Assembly (NCBI RefSeq): GCF_003574135.1
Contig: NZ_AP018341.1
Coordinates: forward strand, 992,001 to 1,056,000
DNA length: 64,000 bases
From: a cyanobacterium endosymbiont of Rhopalodia gibberula
Lineage (GTDB): Bacteria; Cyanobacteriota; Cyanobacteriia; Cyanobacteriales; Microcystaceae
Reading direction: 5' to 3'
The notes beneath the pieces were generated by a model that did not search any database, had not been told where the DNA came from, and saw nothing but the letters and a program-made list of their open reading frames with translations. Every line of letters begins with the position of its first letter. Positions within the stretch are counted from its first letter, which is position 1. A program made the translations under genes and the position numbers. Below, piece by piece: positions 10,268-20,358 of the stretch.

Positions 10268-10323
10268 TTATATTTCTTCATCCAATTTAGCTATATATAG
10301 CTAAATTGGATGAAGAAATATAA
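10268..10323. repeat. 56-bp perfect palindrome
   Basis: The centre is between 10295 and 10296. 28 of 28 positions pair with zero spacer. The arm includes the more complex segment CTTCATCCAATTTAGC, so this is not a simple low-complexity coincidence. Confidence 0.9.
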
Positions 10324-10950
10324 AATTATAATAAATCATAAATTTTTTTTATTAGAAATTATCATTACTAATTGTTTAACTACAATCATCTTTTATGCAA
10401 TCTCCGTATCTACTAATATTAGATAATCTGTTTCTCATCTATGTAGAGGTAATAAACATAACATAAAAATATACTAATAATTCTACTGCTCTTAGTGTCT
10501 ATATGACTGCCTATAAAGCACAAATTAAAGAAACCTTTAACAAAAATATTAATTATCTCTATCGTCAGCGTATCTTGAATATTAAACTGAGTAAGAATTA
10601 GAAAATTATTATTTATGAATATCTTAAATCTGTTAACTTTGAGTAGGTTTATAGTAGTTTTAAAACCTCAAAAATAACGAATGCTAATTAGATGGTTTTC
10701 AGTAGAAGTATGTTTATCCAATATTTATGTTGTAGTAACAATTATTAATATTTTTTATCAAATGGGAGTAGATACTTGAAATAATGGATGAGATTATAAT
10801 GATAATTGAGTTTAAATTTAAATAAATGAGTTATACAAATATCGTTAGGTTACTCAATACTATTTGATAGTACTATATTGGTTCAAGTGTATGAATTAAG
10901 AATAGAATAGTTCAATTACTGAGATAAAAAATTTTTTAATAAAAATGAAT

Positions 10951-11700
10951 CTAAGATTGAATAGCTGTAATGACTACTTTATTAAAAGTATCCCCGACCG
11001 TGCAATCTCAGCTAATGTTATCGACAGATATTTTTACTAACTAAAAATCAATTATATTCATGGTGCTTGATCTATCTCCGTAGCTCTGCACACAGCTTTA
11101 TTAGATAAAATTTCTAGTATAAAATTAGAAAATATAAACATAGTTGCCTGTCCCACAGCCTTAGAATTATGTATATCTCACACTCCGACTTTGGGATCAA
11201 AATCTACATGATATTAGATGTGTCTCTCCATGCAAAATTCTTGACAGTGTTGCTGGTAAATTCGGATTACTTTTTAGTATTTTTCTACTTTTTTCTTAAC
11301 TAAGATCTTCTTAAGACTAGATTTATATGAGAATTTACGTCTGTTTATATAAACTAAAACTGTACCGATATAAGCAATATTTATAATACAATTATGGGCA
11401 ACCTATAGAGCCGTTTATATTGAATTTTTTTAAGTAGTTAACAAATATTGAGTTAAATATTGTGAGTTTCAATGTTTTATTTCTGACTTGTTACCGACCT
11501 AATAAAGGTAAAATCAACAATTTTCTTTGAGAGTGAAACTTCTACTATTTTAAGGACGCGGAGTTTATTACCTTCTGGTAGGATAACATGACTTTTTTAC
11601 ACCTTAGTTTTTCAGATTTTAGTCTGTTGAATCAGGTTTTCAGTAAATTCTTTTTAAGAATTTCTTGAATATCAATGATACTTATTCTATTTATATAGAG
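10951..11700 (-). pseudogene. pta: Phosphate acetyltransferase, decayed
   Basis: Pta converts acetyl-CoA and phosphate to acetyl phosphate. On the minus strand near 11590 the reading SHVILPEGNKLRVLK followed by KKIVDFT matches the start of the Pta catalytic domain. Near 11150 AVGQATMFIFSNF matches the conserved GQAT-FIFPDLN segment. Near 11000-10951 DCTVGDTFNKVVITAIQS matches the C-terminus. These pieces are in order but in different frames, with many stops and a shortened middle. An N-terminal part may be lost in the desert upstream. The family assignment rests on three ordered motifs, and I could not align the rest. Confidence 0.7.
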
Positions 11701-13416
11701 TTGTTAAATTGACAAAAGTATTAGTAGATATGTTTGTTTGTAGCGTTATAATAATTATACTTTTTCAGTATAGAAGGAGTAACAACTCAATAGTTTTCTT
11801 CTAAGTCAAGGATGGTGTTTAGTATTTGTACAGCTATAACGAGATTATTAAAAATAAGGTTGTTAAGATAGTAGTAACTATAAAAAATTTAGGCGCTAAA
11901 TTATTTGGTAATTCCCTTTATTTTAGGATTTTATAAGTTAAAACAAAAAAAATAAAAAATAGTATGATTGTGCCTCTTTTATAGTGCTTTTAATATTGTC
12001 AATTCTGTATATATAGAAAAACTCTGATCGCTTTACTTTCTTTATTTAAGTATTAATATTATCTTCGATAACAGCAATTATATTTACTTTTCTTTTTTTT
12101 AGATTTTCTAAAAAATATTAGAAATTATCATTTCTAGTTTTTACTAGACTATAAATTTACTAATTTTTTAGTAATCTAATCTGATAGGACTTGTTACACT
12201 TTTGGGGTAGTTTAAAATGAAAAGTAATCAAGTTTCAATATTTATTGAGTTAGTTATAGATTTTTTTCTAAAAAAATAGAGCTAAAAAAATAATTTTTTG
12301 TTATTTTAAAAGAAGAAAATATTTTCTTTTATAAAAGAACTGTAAATTTATTAGTTTTTATCTTTAAGTTAGATCCGTATAGGAAATTTTATATCATTAC
12401 TGGTTGTATTAAAACTACTTGTAGGTATTACATAATTAAATATTTATAAATCAATAGTTATTTTGCTTTTTTATATAAAAAAGTGATCTTATATTTTGTT
12501 TAATTAAACTTGATTTCTTATCTTATAAAATTTTTAATAAATAAATTGAAGTATACAATACAGTTTTATGCAGATATCTCTAATAGAGACAGTTATTATT
12601 GAGATAACTTATACTGTTGTTGATAATCATCTAATGATGTAAAGATTAGCTTTACTGGGTTATGTTATTAGCTAATCTTTTTTACCAGGATTTGTCATTG
12701 TTTTTATTTTAGATATGAATATATTTGTTGGAACATTTATTTATTAGAGGTTTATTTAGTACTATTCTAGACTAATTTGATTAAAACATAATATTTTTTA
12801 GATAAAAAACACAATAGAGCTGAAATAGATATGCTAATAACTACTATTGTAGTTATTATTACTACAGTGACATAACATAAAAAATAACTCTTATTTACTT
12901 TTAACAGAGTAAACATATAAGTAGTGAAATTAACAGTGTAACTACTAAACTTAAGAGTTAAATTATTAGTATTGCTAATAATTTTTGCCAATTTAAAACT
13001 GTTAAAGCCATACTAGTTTGATATTTATTGACTATCTTAGTAGCAGCATATCAGTGAGTTTACATCATTTAAGGATGATAGTGAAGGTAGTAATTAGAGA
13101 TAATTGCTAGTATCAACGGGATGTATCTAAATTGTTTTTATAATTTCCAGTTAAGACCTACCATTATTTTAGTTGTATCTAGATTGTTTATAATAGTTTT
13201 GTTGTTTATTATTCGATATAGCTTACTTACCTAGTTTATTTTAAAAGCTTCAAGTTCTCAGAATAAATTTATTATTTATTTATTATTTCTCTTGTATGAA
13301 TTATAATAATTTTGTGTTTTAAATCTTTAGTTTTAGCTATTTTCTTAAATTAAGATAAGATGACGAAATGTCTGTCTTCAGTTAACATTAGGTTTACATT
13401 TTAAACAGTAAATTAC
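11701..13416. other. 1.7-kb gene desert
   Basis: Extremely AT-rich. The only open frame, 74 codons on the minus strand at 12767-12991, has the Lys/Ile/Val/Ser bias of chance translation. The N-terminal half of the dead pta may once have been here but nothing is recognisable. An orphan terminator-like hairpin lies at 12641. Confidence 0.45.
12641..12684 (+). terminator. Orphan terminator-like hairpin
   Basis: AAAGATTAGCT (12641-12651) pairs with AGCTAATCTTT (12670-12680) and is followed by a T-run. No plus-strand gene remains upstream, so this may mark a vanished transcription unit. Confidence 0.45.
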
Positions 13417-14343
13417 ATGAGAATTCTAGTAACAGGCGGTGCTGGTTTTATCGGCTCCCATTTAATTGATCGCTTAATGGAACAGGGACACGATGTCTTG
13501 TGCTTAGATAACTTCTATACAGGTCACAAACGCAATATTGAGAAGTGGTTTGATAATCCTTATTTTGAACTAATCCGTCATGACATTACTGAACCTATTC
13601 GTCTTGAAGTAGATCAAGTTTATCATCTTGCTTGTCCAGCCTCTCCGATTCACTATCAATTTAATCCTGTTAAAACGATTAAAACCAACGTTCTAGGAAC
13701 CTTGTATATGTTGGGATTAGCTAAACGGGTTAAGGCAAGATTCTTGTTAGCGTCTACCTCGGAAGTTTATGGAGATCCTGATGTACATCCCCAACCTGAA
13801 GAATATAGAGGCAGTGTTAACTGTACAGGGTTGCGAGCTTGTTATGATGAGGGAAAACGGGTCGCTGAAACCCTGGCTTTTGAATATCATCGAGAACATA
13901 AAGTTGATATTCGGGTTGCGCGGATTTTCAACACTTATGGGCCACGAATGTTAAAAAATGACGGTCGTGTTGTTAGTAATTTTATCGTCCAAGCCCTAGA
14001 CAAAAAACCTCTGACAGTTTATGGAGATGGCTCTCAAACCAGGAGTTTCTGCTATGTCTCCGACTTAGTTGAAGGTTTAATTGGACTTATGAATAATGAT
14101 TATATTGGCCCAATCAATTTAGGCAATCCTGGAGAGTATTCTGTTCTAGAACTTGCCAAAATTATCCGAGAAATGATTAATCCTGATATGGAATTAGTCT
14201 ATAAAGCTTTACCTCAAGACGATCCCCGGAAACGCCAACCTGATATTACTAAGGCCAGCACCTACCTAGGTTGGGAACCAATGATTTCTTTAAAAGAAGG
14301 TTTAGAGTTAACTATCAGAGATTTCCAGCAACGAGTTTCTTAA
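13417..14343 (+). CDS. uxs: UDP-glucuronate decarboxylase (UDP-xylose synthase)
   Basis: A short-chain dehydrogenase/reductase that oxidises and decarboxylates UDP-glucuronate to UDP-xylose with bound NAD. 308 aa, full length. The N-terminal Rossmann motif [10 protein letters not shown], the SSxEVYGDP-type substrate loop ([16 protein letters not shown]), the catalytic YxxxK ([10 protein letters not shown]) and the family segment [10 protein letters not shown] are present. ugd follows after 44 bp on the same strand and makes this enzyme's substrate, so the two form a pathway operon feeding cell-surface polysaccharide. dTDP-glucose dehydratases are related, but the [13 protein letters not shown] region and overall match favour UXS. 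Confidence 0.92.
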   Translation: MRILVTGGAGFIGSHLIDRLMEQGHDVLCLDNFYTGHKRNIEKWFDNPYFELIRHDITEPIRLEVDQVYHLACPASPIHYQFNPVKTIKTNVLGTLYMLGLAKRVKARFLLASTSEVYGDPDVHPQPEEYRGSVNCTGLRACYDEGKRVAETLAFEYHREHKVDIRVARIFNTYGPRMLKNDGRVVSNFIVQALDKKPLTVYGDGSQTRSFCYVSDLVEGLIGLMNNDYIGPINLGNPGEYSVLELAKIIREMINPDMELVYKALPQDDPRKRQPDITKASTYLGWEPMISLKEGLELTIRDFQQRVS

Positions 14344-14387
14344 ACAATTATTGACATTCAAATCATCAATTTAGAGGATAGAAAACC

Positions 14388-15734
14388 ATGCGCGTTTGTG
14401 TCATTGGAACTGGTTATGTTGGTTTGGTAACAGGAGTTTGTTTAGCCTATATTGGTCATAACGTTATTTGTGTTGACAACAACGAAGAAAAAGTTAAGTT
14501 AATGAAATCGGGACAGTCACCCATTTATGAGCCTGGACTTTCGCAATTAATGCACGAATCGGCCGATGTCGGACGGTTAGAATTTACAGTAGATTTGTCT
14601 ACAGGGGTGAACCACGGAGAAGTTCTTTTTATTGCAGTGGGAACCCCTGCTCTACCTACCGGAGAAAGTGATACCCGCTATGTAGAAGCGGTTGCACGTA
14701 GTATTGGCACTAATTTATATCAAGGGTACAAAGTAATCGTCAATAAATCTACTGTTCCCATTGGTTCAGGGGACTGGGTAAGAATGATTGTGATGGATGG
14801 CTTAAACGAACGCCCCCATAATGGTAATGTCGAGTTTGATGTGGTTAGTAACCCAGAGTTTTTACGAGAAGGGTCAGCCGTTTACGATACTTTCAATCCT
14901 GAGCGTATTGTTTTAGGGAGCAATAGCAATAAAGCCATTGCCATGATGCAAGAACTCTATAGTCCTTTAGTAGAGCGTAAATTTGCTAGTAATACCGCTC
15001 TAAATCCTGTTCCAGTGGTAGTAACTGACTTAAACTCTGCAGAAATGATCAAATATGCGGCAAACGCATTCTTAGCAACCAAAATCAGCTTTATTAATGA
15101 AGTTGCTAACATCTGTGATCGCGTCGGAGCCGATGTAACTCAAGTAGCTAAGGGGATTGGATTGGATTCCCGTATTGGTAATAAATTCTTGCAAGCGGGC
15201 ATCGGTTGGGGGGGATCTTGTTTCCCAAAAGATATTCTAGCTTTAATTCATACTGCAACCGATTATGGTTATGAGACAAAGTTACTCAATGCTGCCGTAG
15301 CTGTTAATAAACATCAGCGATTGATTGTTATTGAAAAGCTACAACAGGAACTAAAGATTCTTAAAGGTAAAACCATTGGCTTGTTGGGGTTAACCTTTAA
15401 ACCTAATACTGACGACATGCGAGACGCTCCATCTTTAGTAATTATTGAACAACTGAATCGTTTAGGGGCTAAAGTTAAAGCCTATGATCCGATTGTTTCA
15501 CAATCAGGGTTGAGTTATGGACTATCAGGAGTTATCATTGAGACCAACCCCGAAATGTTAGCCGATAGCTGCGATGCGTTAGTGTTAATAACAGACTGGC
15601 AAGAGTTTCTTAAACTAGATTTTGAAAAAATGGCTAATTTGATGGTTAGTCCTGTAATAATTGATGGCCGTAATTTCTTAGATCGATCTAAGCTTGAATT
15701 TTTTGGCTTTCGCTATTTAGGAATTGGTCGATAA
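14388..15734 (+). CDS. ugd: UDP-glucose 6-dehydrogenase
   Basis: Oxidises UDP-glucose twice to UDP-glucuronate using two NAD. 448 aa, typical length. The N-terminal NAD motif is VIGTGYVGLVTGVCLA. The conserved nucleotide-sugar binding segments follow (EPGL, PEFLREGSA). The catalytic cysteine lies in GWGGSCFPKDILAL near residue 270. The C-terminal UDP-binding domain includes GLTFKPNTDDMRDAPS. A GAGG Shine-Dalgarno sequence precedes the ATG. Second gene of the uxs-ugd pair. Confidence 0.95.
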   Translation: MRVCVIGTGYVGLVTGVCLAYIGHNVICVDNNEEKVKLMKSGQSPIYEPGLSQLMHESADVGRLEFTVDLSTGVNHGEVLFIAVGTPALPTGESDTRYVEAVARSIGTNLYQGYKVIVNKSTVPIGSGDWVRMIVMDGLNERPHNGNVEFDVVSNPEFLREGSAVYDTFNPERIVLGSNSNKAIAMMQELYSPLVERKFASNTALNPVPVVVTDLNSAEMIKYAANAFLATKISFINEVANICDRVGADVTQVAKGIGLDSRIGNKFLQAGIGWGGSCFPKDILALIHTATDYGYETKLLNAAVAVNKHQRLIVIEKLQQELKILKGKTIGLLGLTFKPNTDDMRDAPSLVIIEQLNRLGAKVKAYDPIVSQSGLSYGLSGVIIETNPEMLADSCDALVLITDWQEFLKLDFEKMANLMVSPVIIDGRNFLDRSKLEFFGFRYLGIGR

Positions 15735-15826
15735 TTTGTAAACAAAGCTCGCTACTAACTATTAATAGTCTAACGATAGATTTATCAATTGAGCAAGGTC
15801 TACCTGAAAAAAGATTATATATTTAG

Positions 15827-16507
15827 CTAGGGTAAACACCATTGTTTAGGTTCAAATTCTTCTAAGGAATTGAGGACTTGATCGGCCTGGTCGAATAATT
15901 GGCAATTACTCGTTTTCTCAGGAACTACTACCGTCGACATTCCTGCCGCAATTGCAGCTTTCATCCCTGCCAAAGAGTCTTCAAATACTAAACAATCACG
16001 GGGATCTGCCTCTAATCTTTGTGCCGTTAATAGGAAAATATCAGGGGCAGGTTTACATTGTTTTAAATCAGGATCATCTCCAAAAACAAAATGGTCAAAA
16101 CAAGATACCCAAGAAGGATGAGACGACATTTTCAACTCAAAATGATACCGAATAGAACTCGAGGCAATGGCCTGGGGAATACCTTGTCTAGCAAAATGCT
16201 GAGTTAATTCCTTTGCACCAGGAAGGGGTTGGACATTAGCATAGAGTGGATAGAGTAGGGCATAACGTTCCTTTATGTATTCTTCGGGAGTTAGGGGAAT
16301 ATCGAGTAATTCTACAAACAATTGTGCTGACTCCTGAGTGCGGCGGCCAGCCATTTTTGCTTGAACCGAGTGATCAAAAATTTTGCCATAGCGTTGGGCA
16401 ATAATTTGGTTTACCTTTTGGTAAAGAGTTTCTGTTCCCAGGAGTAGTCCGTCCAAATCGTAAATTAAATGAGTGATAGGTTTGAAAGAATGGGATGAGT
16501 AATTCAT
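15827..16507 (-). CDS. HAD-superfamily phosphatase, subfamily IA
   Basis: A haloacid dehalogenase-like hydrolase of 226 aa resembling small-metabolite phosphatases and beta-phosphoglucomutase-type enzymes. Motif I is YDLDGLLLGTE near residue 16, with the nucleophile Asp and the acid/base Asp. Motif II is SSS near residue 118. Motif III Lys is in KPAPDIFL and motif IV is FEDSLAGMKAA. The helical cap lies between residues 25 and 90. Relatives include sugar-phosphate, glycerol-phosphate and pseudouridine-phosphate phosphatases; the substrate cannot be read from the sequence. It stands alone, convergent with ugd. Confidence 0.85.
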   Translation of the reverse strand: MNYSSHSFKPITHLIYDLDGLLLGTETLYQKVNQIIAQRYGKIFDHSVQAKMAGRRTQESAQLFVELLDIPLTPEEYIKERYALLYPLYANVQPLPGAKELTQHFARQGIPQAIASSSIRYHFELKMSSHPSWVSCFDHFVFGDDPDLKQCKPAPDIFLLTAQRLEADPRDCLVFEDSLAGMKAAIAAGMSTVVVPEKTSNCQLFDQADQVLNSLEEFEPKQWCLP

Positions 16508-16691
16508 AATAAAATGCTTATCTTAGTCATTCAATGGCAATAATTTAAATTCCTAGTTTTTTATTCTCGAAAGAGTGTCGAAACTTCTAGATCATATCAT
16601 TCTGGTTAAAGTTGTTAAGTTTTTCAAAAAGTCGAAATGAAAAGAAATATTTATTTGTAATCCGTTATCATGCCTTAATAAGTAGTGAATT

Positions 16692-18092
16692 ATGAAAAAT
16701 GTAACGGACATGAATCAATTCTCTTATCAAACGGCAACTATCGCCAAACACACCAAGACAAATAACCTTTTAAAGCAAAGTATTAGTCTAATCAGTGGAC
16801 TTAGTGTAGCCGGTGGTCAGCTATTTCTAGCTCCAGTTAATGCCTCCACTAACACTTTAATTATCCCCGATACCATAACATCATCAGGTAAACCGGGGAC
16901 GGTTGAGTCGTCTTTCCAAAAAATTCCGAAATCTTTTCCTCGTATAGTTCCTAGCCGTCCTGCCGCCAATAAACCTGTTTTAAGTCCTCCCTCTATTAAA
17001 CCTGCCACTCCGAAAATAGCTCCCAAACCTTCGGTATCCAACCGCACTAGTGGAAATGCTGCTCCAAAAGTACAATTATCAGCCCCCGAAGTTTTGCCAT
17101 CAACCTCTAAAAAGTCTTCTGCTGCTCCTGTAAGTCAACCGCTAGCATCTTTTCAGCCAAAAGAAATTAAAATCACTCCCTCAATAGCTGCCCAAGGTAA
17201 AAATAGTTATATAGATTTTACTAATTACGGCACAAATCTTAAACAATCAGTAGTTACTTCCAGTTCTGTTATTCTTACCGAACGGTCAACAGGATGCCAA
17301 ATTGTTTCCCAAAACGGTCAACTGCTTAAAGGTAGTTGTGGTTCAGTTGCTAAGGCGGGTTTTACTTTGGAAAACTCCGCCTTAGCAAACCATCACGTTA
17401 ATCTCGTCAGTTATCGAAGAAAAGCTCCCTCTAAGGTTATTAGTTATTCCCGTAATGCTTCTTCAGTGCAACCTGTCCATCTCAAATCTCTTTCGGTCAA
17501 TCCTCAACAAGTGGTCAGTTTAAAACCCATCACTAGAAAAAGATCCTTAGAACCTACTCCTAAATACAATCGAGCTGCCAGTCTCTATAATCGTCTAAAT
17601 TCTATCGCTCCTGAACAAAACCAAACAGACTTAATGTATCCTTTACCTCTGGTTGCCAGTATTACTTCGGCTTTTGGGTGGCGTACTCATCCTATTTCAG
17701 GAACTGGTCGTCAACATAGCGGGACAGATATCGGTGCCCCTATTGGGACCCCTGTTTTAGCTGCCTATGACGGGGAAGTTTCCCAGTCCGACTGGCTTGG
17801 AGGGTATGGTTTAACAGTGATTCTGCGCCATCTAGAGGGGACTCAAGAATCTCGTTATGCTCATTTATCCAAGGTTTATGTCCAACCTGGAGAATGGGTT
17901 GACCAGGGAGCTGTAATCGGACGAGTAGGAAGTACGGGTTATTCCACTGGTCCCCATTTACACTTTGAATGGCGACATTTAACTGACCAAGGTTGGGTCG
18001 CTGTTGATGCGGGATTACATTTAGAATATGCTTTAGAAAATTTGATGCGTTCGATGCAGATAGTTGAGGCTTTAAAAACTTCTAAAGGCTAA
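16692..18092 (+). CDS. M23-family (LytM) peptidoglycan endopeptidase
   Basis: A cell-wall hydrolase or divisome regulator of 466 aa. A hydrophobic segment at about residues 32-50 (ISLISGLSVAGGQLFLAPVNA) is a signal peptide or anchor placed after a polar N-terminus. A long Pro/Ser/Lys-rich low-complexity linker runs to about residue 310. The C-terminal peptidase M23 domain has the zinc ligands in HSGTDIGAP and HLHFEWR plus the conserved GWRTHPISG and GYGLTVILRH. Both zinc motifs are intact, so it should be catalytic rather than an EnvC/NlpD-like activator. A terminator follows. Confidence 0.9.
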   Translation: MKNVTDMNQFSYQTATIAKHTKTNNLLKQSISLISGLSVAGGQLFLAPVNASTNTLIIPDTITSSGKPGTVESSFQKIPKSFPRIVPSRPAANKPVLSPPSIKPATPKIAPKPSVSNRTSGNAAPKVQLSAPEVLPSTSKKSSAAPVSQPLASFQPKEIKITPSIAAQGKNSYIDFTNYGTNLKQSVVTSSSVILTERSTGCQIVSQNGQLLKGSCGSVAKAGFTLENSALANHHVNLVSYRRKAPSKVISYSRNASSVQPVHLKSLSVNPQQVVSLKPITRKRSLEPTPKYNRAASLYNRLNSIAPEQNQTDLMYPLPLVASITSAFGWRTHPISGTGRQHSGTDIGAPIGTPVLAAYDGEVSQSDWLGGYGLTVILRHLEGTQESRYAHLSKVYVQPGEWVDQGAVIGRVGSTGYSTGPHLHFEWRHLTDQGWVAVDAGLHLEYALENLMRSMQIVEALKTSKG

Positions 18093-18146
18093 ATTTAACT
18101 ACTAAAATTAACTACTCAAACTCATTTTAATAAAAGTATTATCGAG

Positions 18147-18180
18147 CCCCCTGTAATATATTTATAGGGGGTTTATTTTT
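18147..18180 (+). terminator. Intrinsic terminator of the M23 peptidase gene
   Basis: CCCCCT at 18147-18152 pairs with AGGGGG at 18166-18171, extended by G-U and A-T pairs, followed by TTTATTTTTT. Confidence 0.85.
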
Positions 18181-19976
18181 TGTCGTCACAGTTATGTATT
18201 AATAACTGAATACATAGTTATTCTTTTAGTTGCATAATACTTATTGATTTTATCTGTGTAAATTGTCTTATTTATTTAAATTTAGTACAAGCAATATTGT
18301 AAAAAATTATCGAATATTTTATCTATAAATTTTTAAAAAAAGTTAAAAATATTCAAGGAGTGATTAAGCCTTAGATTAGTTTAAAACTAATTTCGCTAAA
18401 CTAGTGTTGGCTGTTATTACAACTTATATTACTTTTTTAAAGTTTACATTATTTAAGCATTTTTTTATACTCATAGTTAGATAATATCTAAAGCTAGCGA
18501 TAATCATATCCTTACTTAATAGTAAATTTGCAATATTATTGAGTTGTTATAATTAACTATTTTGAACATTATGATTTTTAATTAAGTAAACTTAAATAAG
18601 TCTAAGAGAGGATAGTAGTTTAAAAAACGATCACTAAAGACAAGTTTACTGAAGAATTAAGCGGACATAATCAGAATAGCAGGGACTATCAAAATTGATT
18701 TGTTACTCGAAAATCATCTCTAAAATAAGCGCATAAACATGGTGTTTAAATTAAAAAGAATGAAAAATAGAAAAAATATCTTTGGTTAAATCATAAAAAA
18801 AATACAAAAAAATATTTTATAAATTGATTATTTAATAAAATAAATATAGTCAAAATATATAAACCTAGTAATAATTTTTATTATGCTGTATATTGACACA
18901 GCTAAAAGAAGAAAAATTTTGTAAAACCTAAAAATAAAAGGTATATAAGCCTGAAAAATAATAAAAAATAAGACAATAGACATAAGAATTGTTTTTGATA
19001 ATAAATCAGTACATACAAGTAGTTTTGTTAAACTGAAACAATAAAAATAAAAAAAATGATATTTATATATCAAACTAACTTATAGTACGGAAGTAAACTC
19101 AATAAAAGTGTAATTGCATAAAATAAACTAATAAAAATGAGTAAAATAAGTAATTCTACGATACCTTGCTTATTCCTGTAATCACTTATCCGTATAATTA
19201 AAATTATATGATCAATTCTTGGAGTTTCAATTAATACCTATCCTATATTCCATTCTTAGATGATAAAATAATTAAAACTTTTATCTCCTAATTTTAGGAT
19301 AGTTAGGATAGTTAATAACCTTGATTTTAAGATAATCTTGAGTTCAATTATGAATTTGATTAATAATAGTTTGTCGTCACAGAAGATAAACACTTTATCT
19401 CAATAATCTAACCTCACTAACTTCATTGCTATTTTTTAGAATTCAATGTAAAAAATATGGCTATATATTTTAATATAGCTTATATTTTAATAATGTCGAT
19501 TTTTCTAAAATAGAGCTTATTAAATAACTTTAATTAGCTCTATTTAGCGTTCTAATTATACTTTTTTATTTTTTTAAAAAAAGGTAAAATTATTTATTAT
19601 TTCTCTTTAACTAAAGAGAAATAAATTACATTTAAATTAAGTACACTTTACTTATTTTCGAGAGTATTGAAGTCTAACTAATCACAACTAAATACAAAAA
19701 TTGTATCTAAAAGTTGTATTGTTTTTTATATCATAAAATTATTCTTAAATTTTAATGATAAATATTGAAACTCTTTACATTAAATATTTGAACTTTTTAA
19801 GCATTACCGAGACAAATTTAAGAACTCATTGACAGACTTTCTAATGCTAAAGAAGCACTCTAAAATATCCACCGACTTATCTTTGATTAATTATTCTCGA
19901 CAAATTTTAGTTAAAATAACGGCAATAAAGAACCTATTTGTCAATTTTCTATTCTCTGTCCCCTTTACCGAAATCA
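18181..19976. other. 1.8-kb gene desert
   Basis: Very AT-rich. It contains copy A of the dispersed repeat (18648-18737) and a 12-bp hairpin at 19597-19624 (TTATTTCTCTTT / AAAGAGAAATAA). The open frames at 18828-19073 and 19829-20011 have chance composition, and the latter runs antisense into the Pmp3-like gene. Confidence 0.45.
18648..18737 (+). repeat. Dispersed repeat, copy A
   Basis: Shares with copies B (31018) and C (58031) a core resembling ATCAGAATAGCAAGGACTAT followed by CAAAGTTGACTCACGAC-like sequence and an AAATCATCTC-like block. In copies B and C the core can be read as (M)(A/I)(R/K)TIKV(D/N)S, so it may be the 5' end of a dead multicopy gene family. In this copy it reads IAGTIKID. 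Confidence 0.6.
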
Positions 19977-20141
19977 TTACTTTCTTGCAATTACCCAAAC
20001 AGCATGAATAATTCCAAGAATATAGAACCCAAAAATCGTTAATAATAAATTAATCCAAAAATCTTTACCTAATCCAACTTGTAGAAAAACTCCAAGAGGA
20101 GGCAAAAAAATAGCACAAAGAATCCGAATTAAATCACCCAC
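19977..20141 (-). CDS. Pmp3/YqaE-family small membrane protein
   Basis: A 54-aa proteolipid with two hydrophobic helices. Reading from GTG 20141 gives VGDLIRILCAIFLPPLGVFL, then QVGLGKDFWINLLLT and FGFYILGIIHAVWVIARK. The CAIFLPPLGVFL and G-FYILGIIHA-W pattern is the UPF0057 signature. GGAGG lies seven bases before the GTG, which decides the start. Family members (yeast Pmp3, bacterial YqaE) affect membrane potential and salt stress tolerance. It is intact despite lying at the edge of a desert. It is too short for the usual ORF threshold. Confidence 0.88.
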   Translation of the reverse strand: MGDLIRILCAIFLPPLGVFLQVGLGKDFWINLLLTIFGFYILGIIHAVWVIARK

Positions 20142-20274
20142 AAAACTAACCTCCAAGAGACAATCAGACTATAGACCATAGCAAAACGGATAAATGAACT
20201 GTTTTGACTAACCATTCATCACTGAACTTCTATCAATTCTAGGACATATTCTAATTGTATCCGAGTAAATCAGT

Positions 20275-20316
20275 AAAAAAAACCATAGAGGCATAAGAGA
20301 TTATGCCTCTATGGTT
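20275..20316 (-). terminator. Terminator of the asd-dapA-rnj strand
   Basis: A 16-bp perfect stem (20281-20296 with 20301-20316, loop GAGA) is followed on the minus strand by a run of T (A-run at 20275-20280). It lies 43 bp past the rnj stop. Confidence 0.88.
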
Positions 20317-20358
20317 TAATCTATTAAATTCAAAATTTCTACAATCAATAATAAACGT

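Larger units (their letters stand above)
8791..10950. other. 2.2-kb gene desert
   Basis: Extremely AT-rich, with no supported gene on either strand. It holds the two longest perfect palindromes in the window (9546-9595 and 10268-10323). A short frame at 10504 starting MTAYKAQIKETF stops after about 30 codons and I do not recognise it. Confidence 0.5.

Noticed and set aside
10982-11210. Plus-strand reading that first suggested a ribose-phosphate isomerase
   Set aside because: The minus strand gives ordered Pta motifs including the C-terminus, which explains the region better.
12767-12991. 74-codon minus-strand frame
   Set aside because: Composition is Ile/Thr/Lys/Asn/Val-rich as expected from AT-rich noise; no ribosome site, no family, inside a desert.
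18828-19073. 81-codon minus-strand hydrophobic frame
   Set aside because: Same low-complexity Ile/Phe/Tyr bias; no start signal.
19829-20011. 60-codon plus-strand frame
   Set aside because: Runs antisense into the Pmp3-like gene and has no ribosome site.
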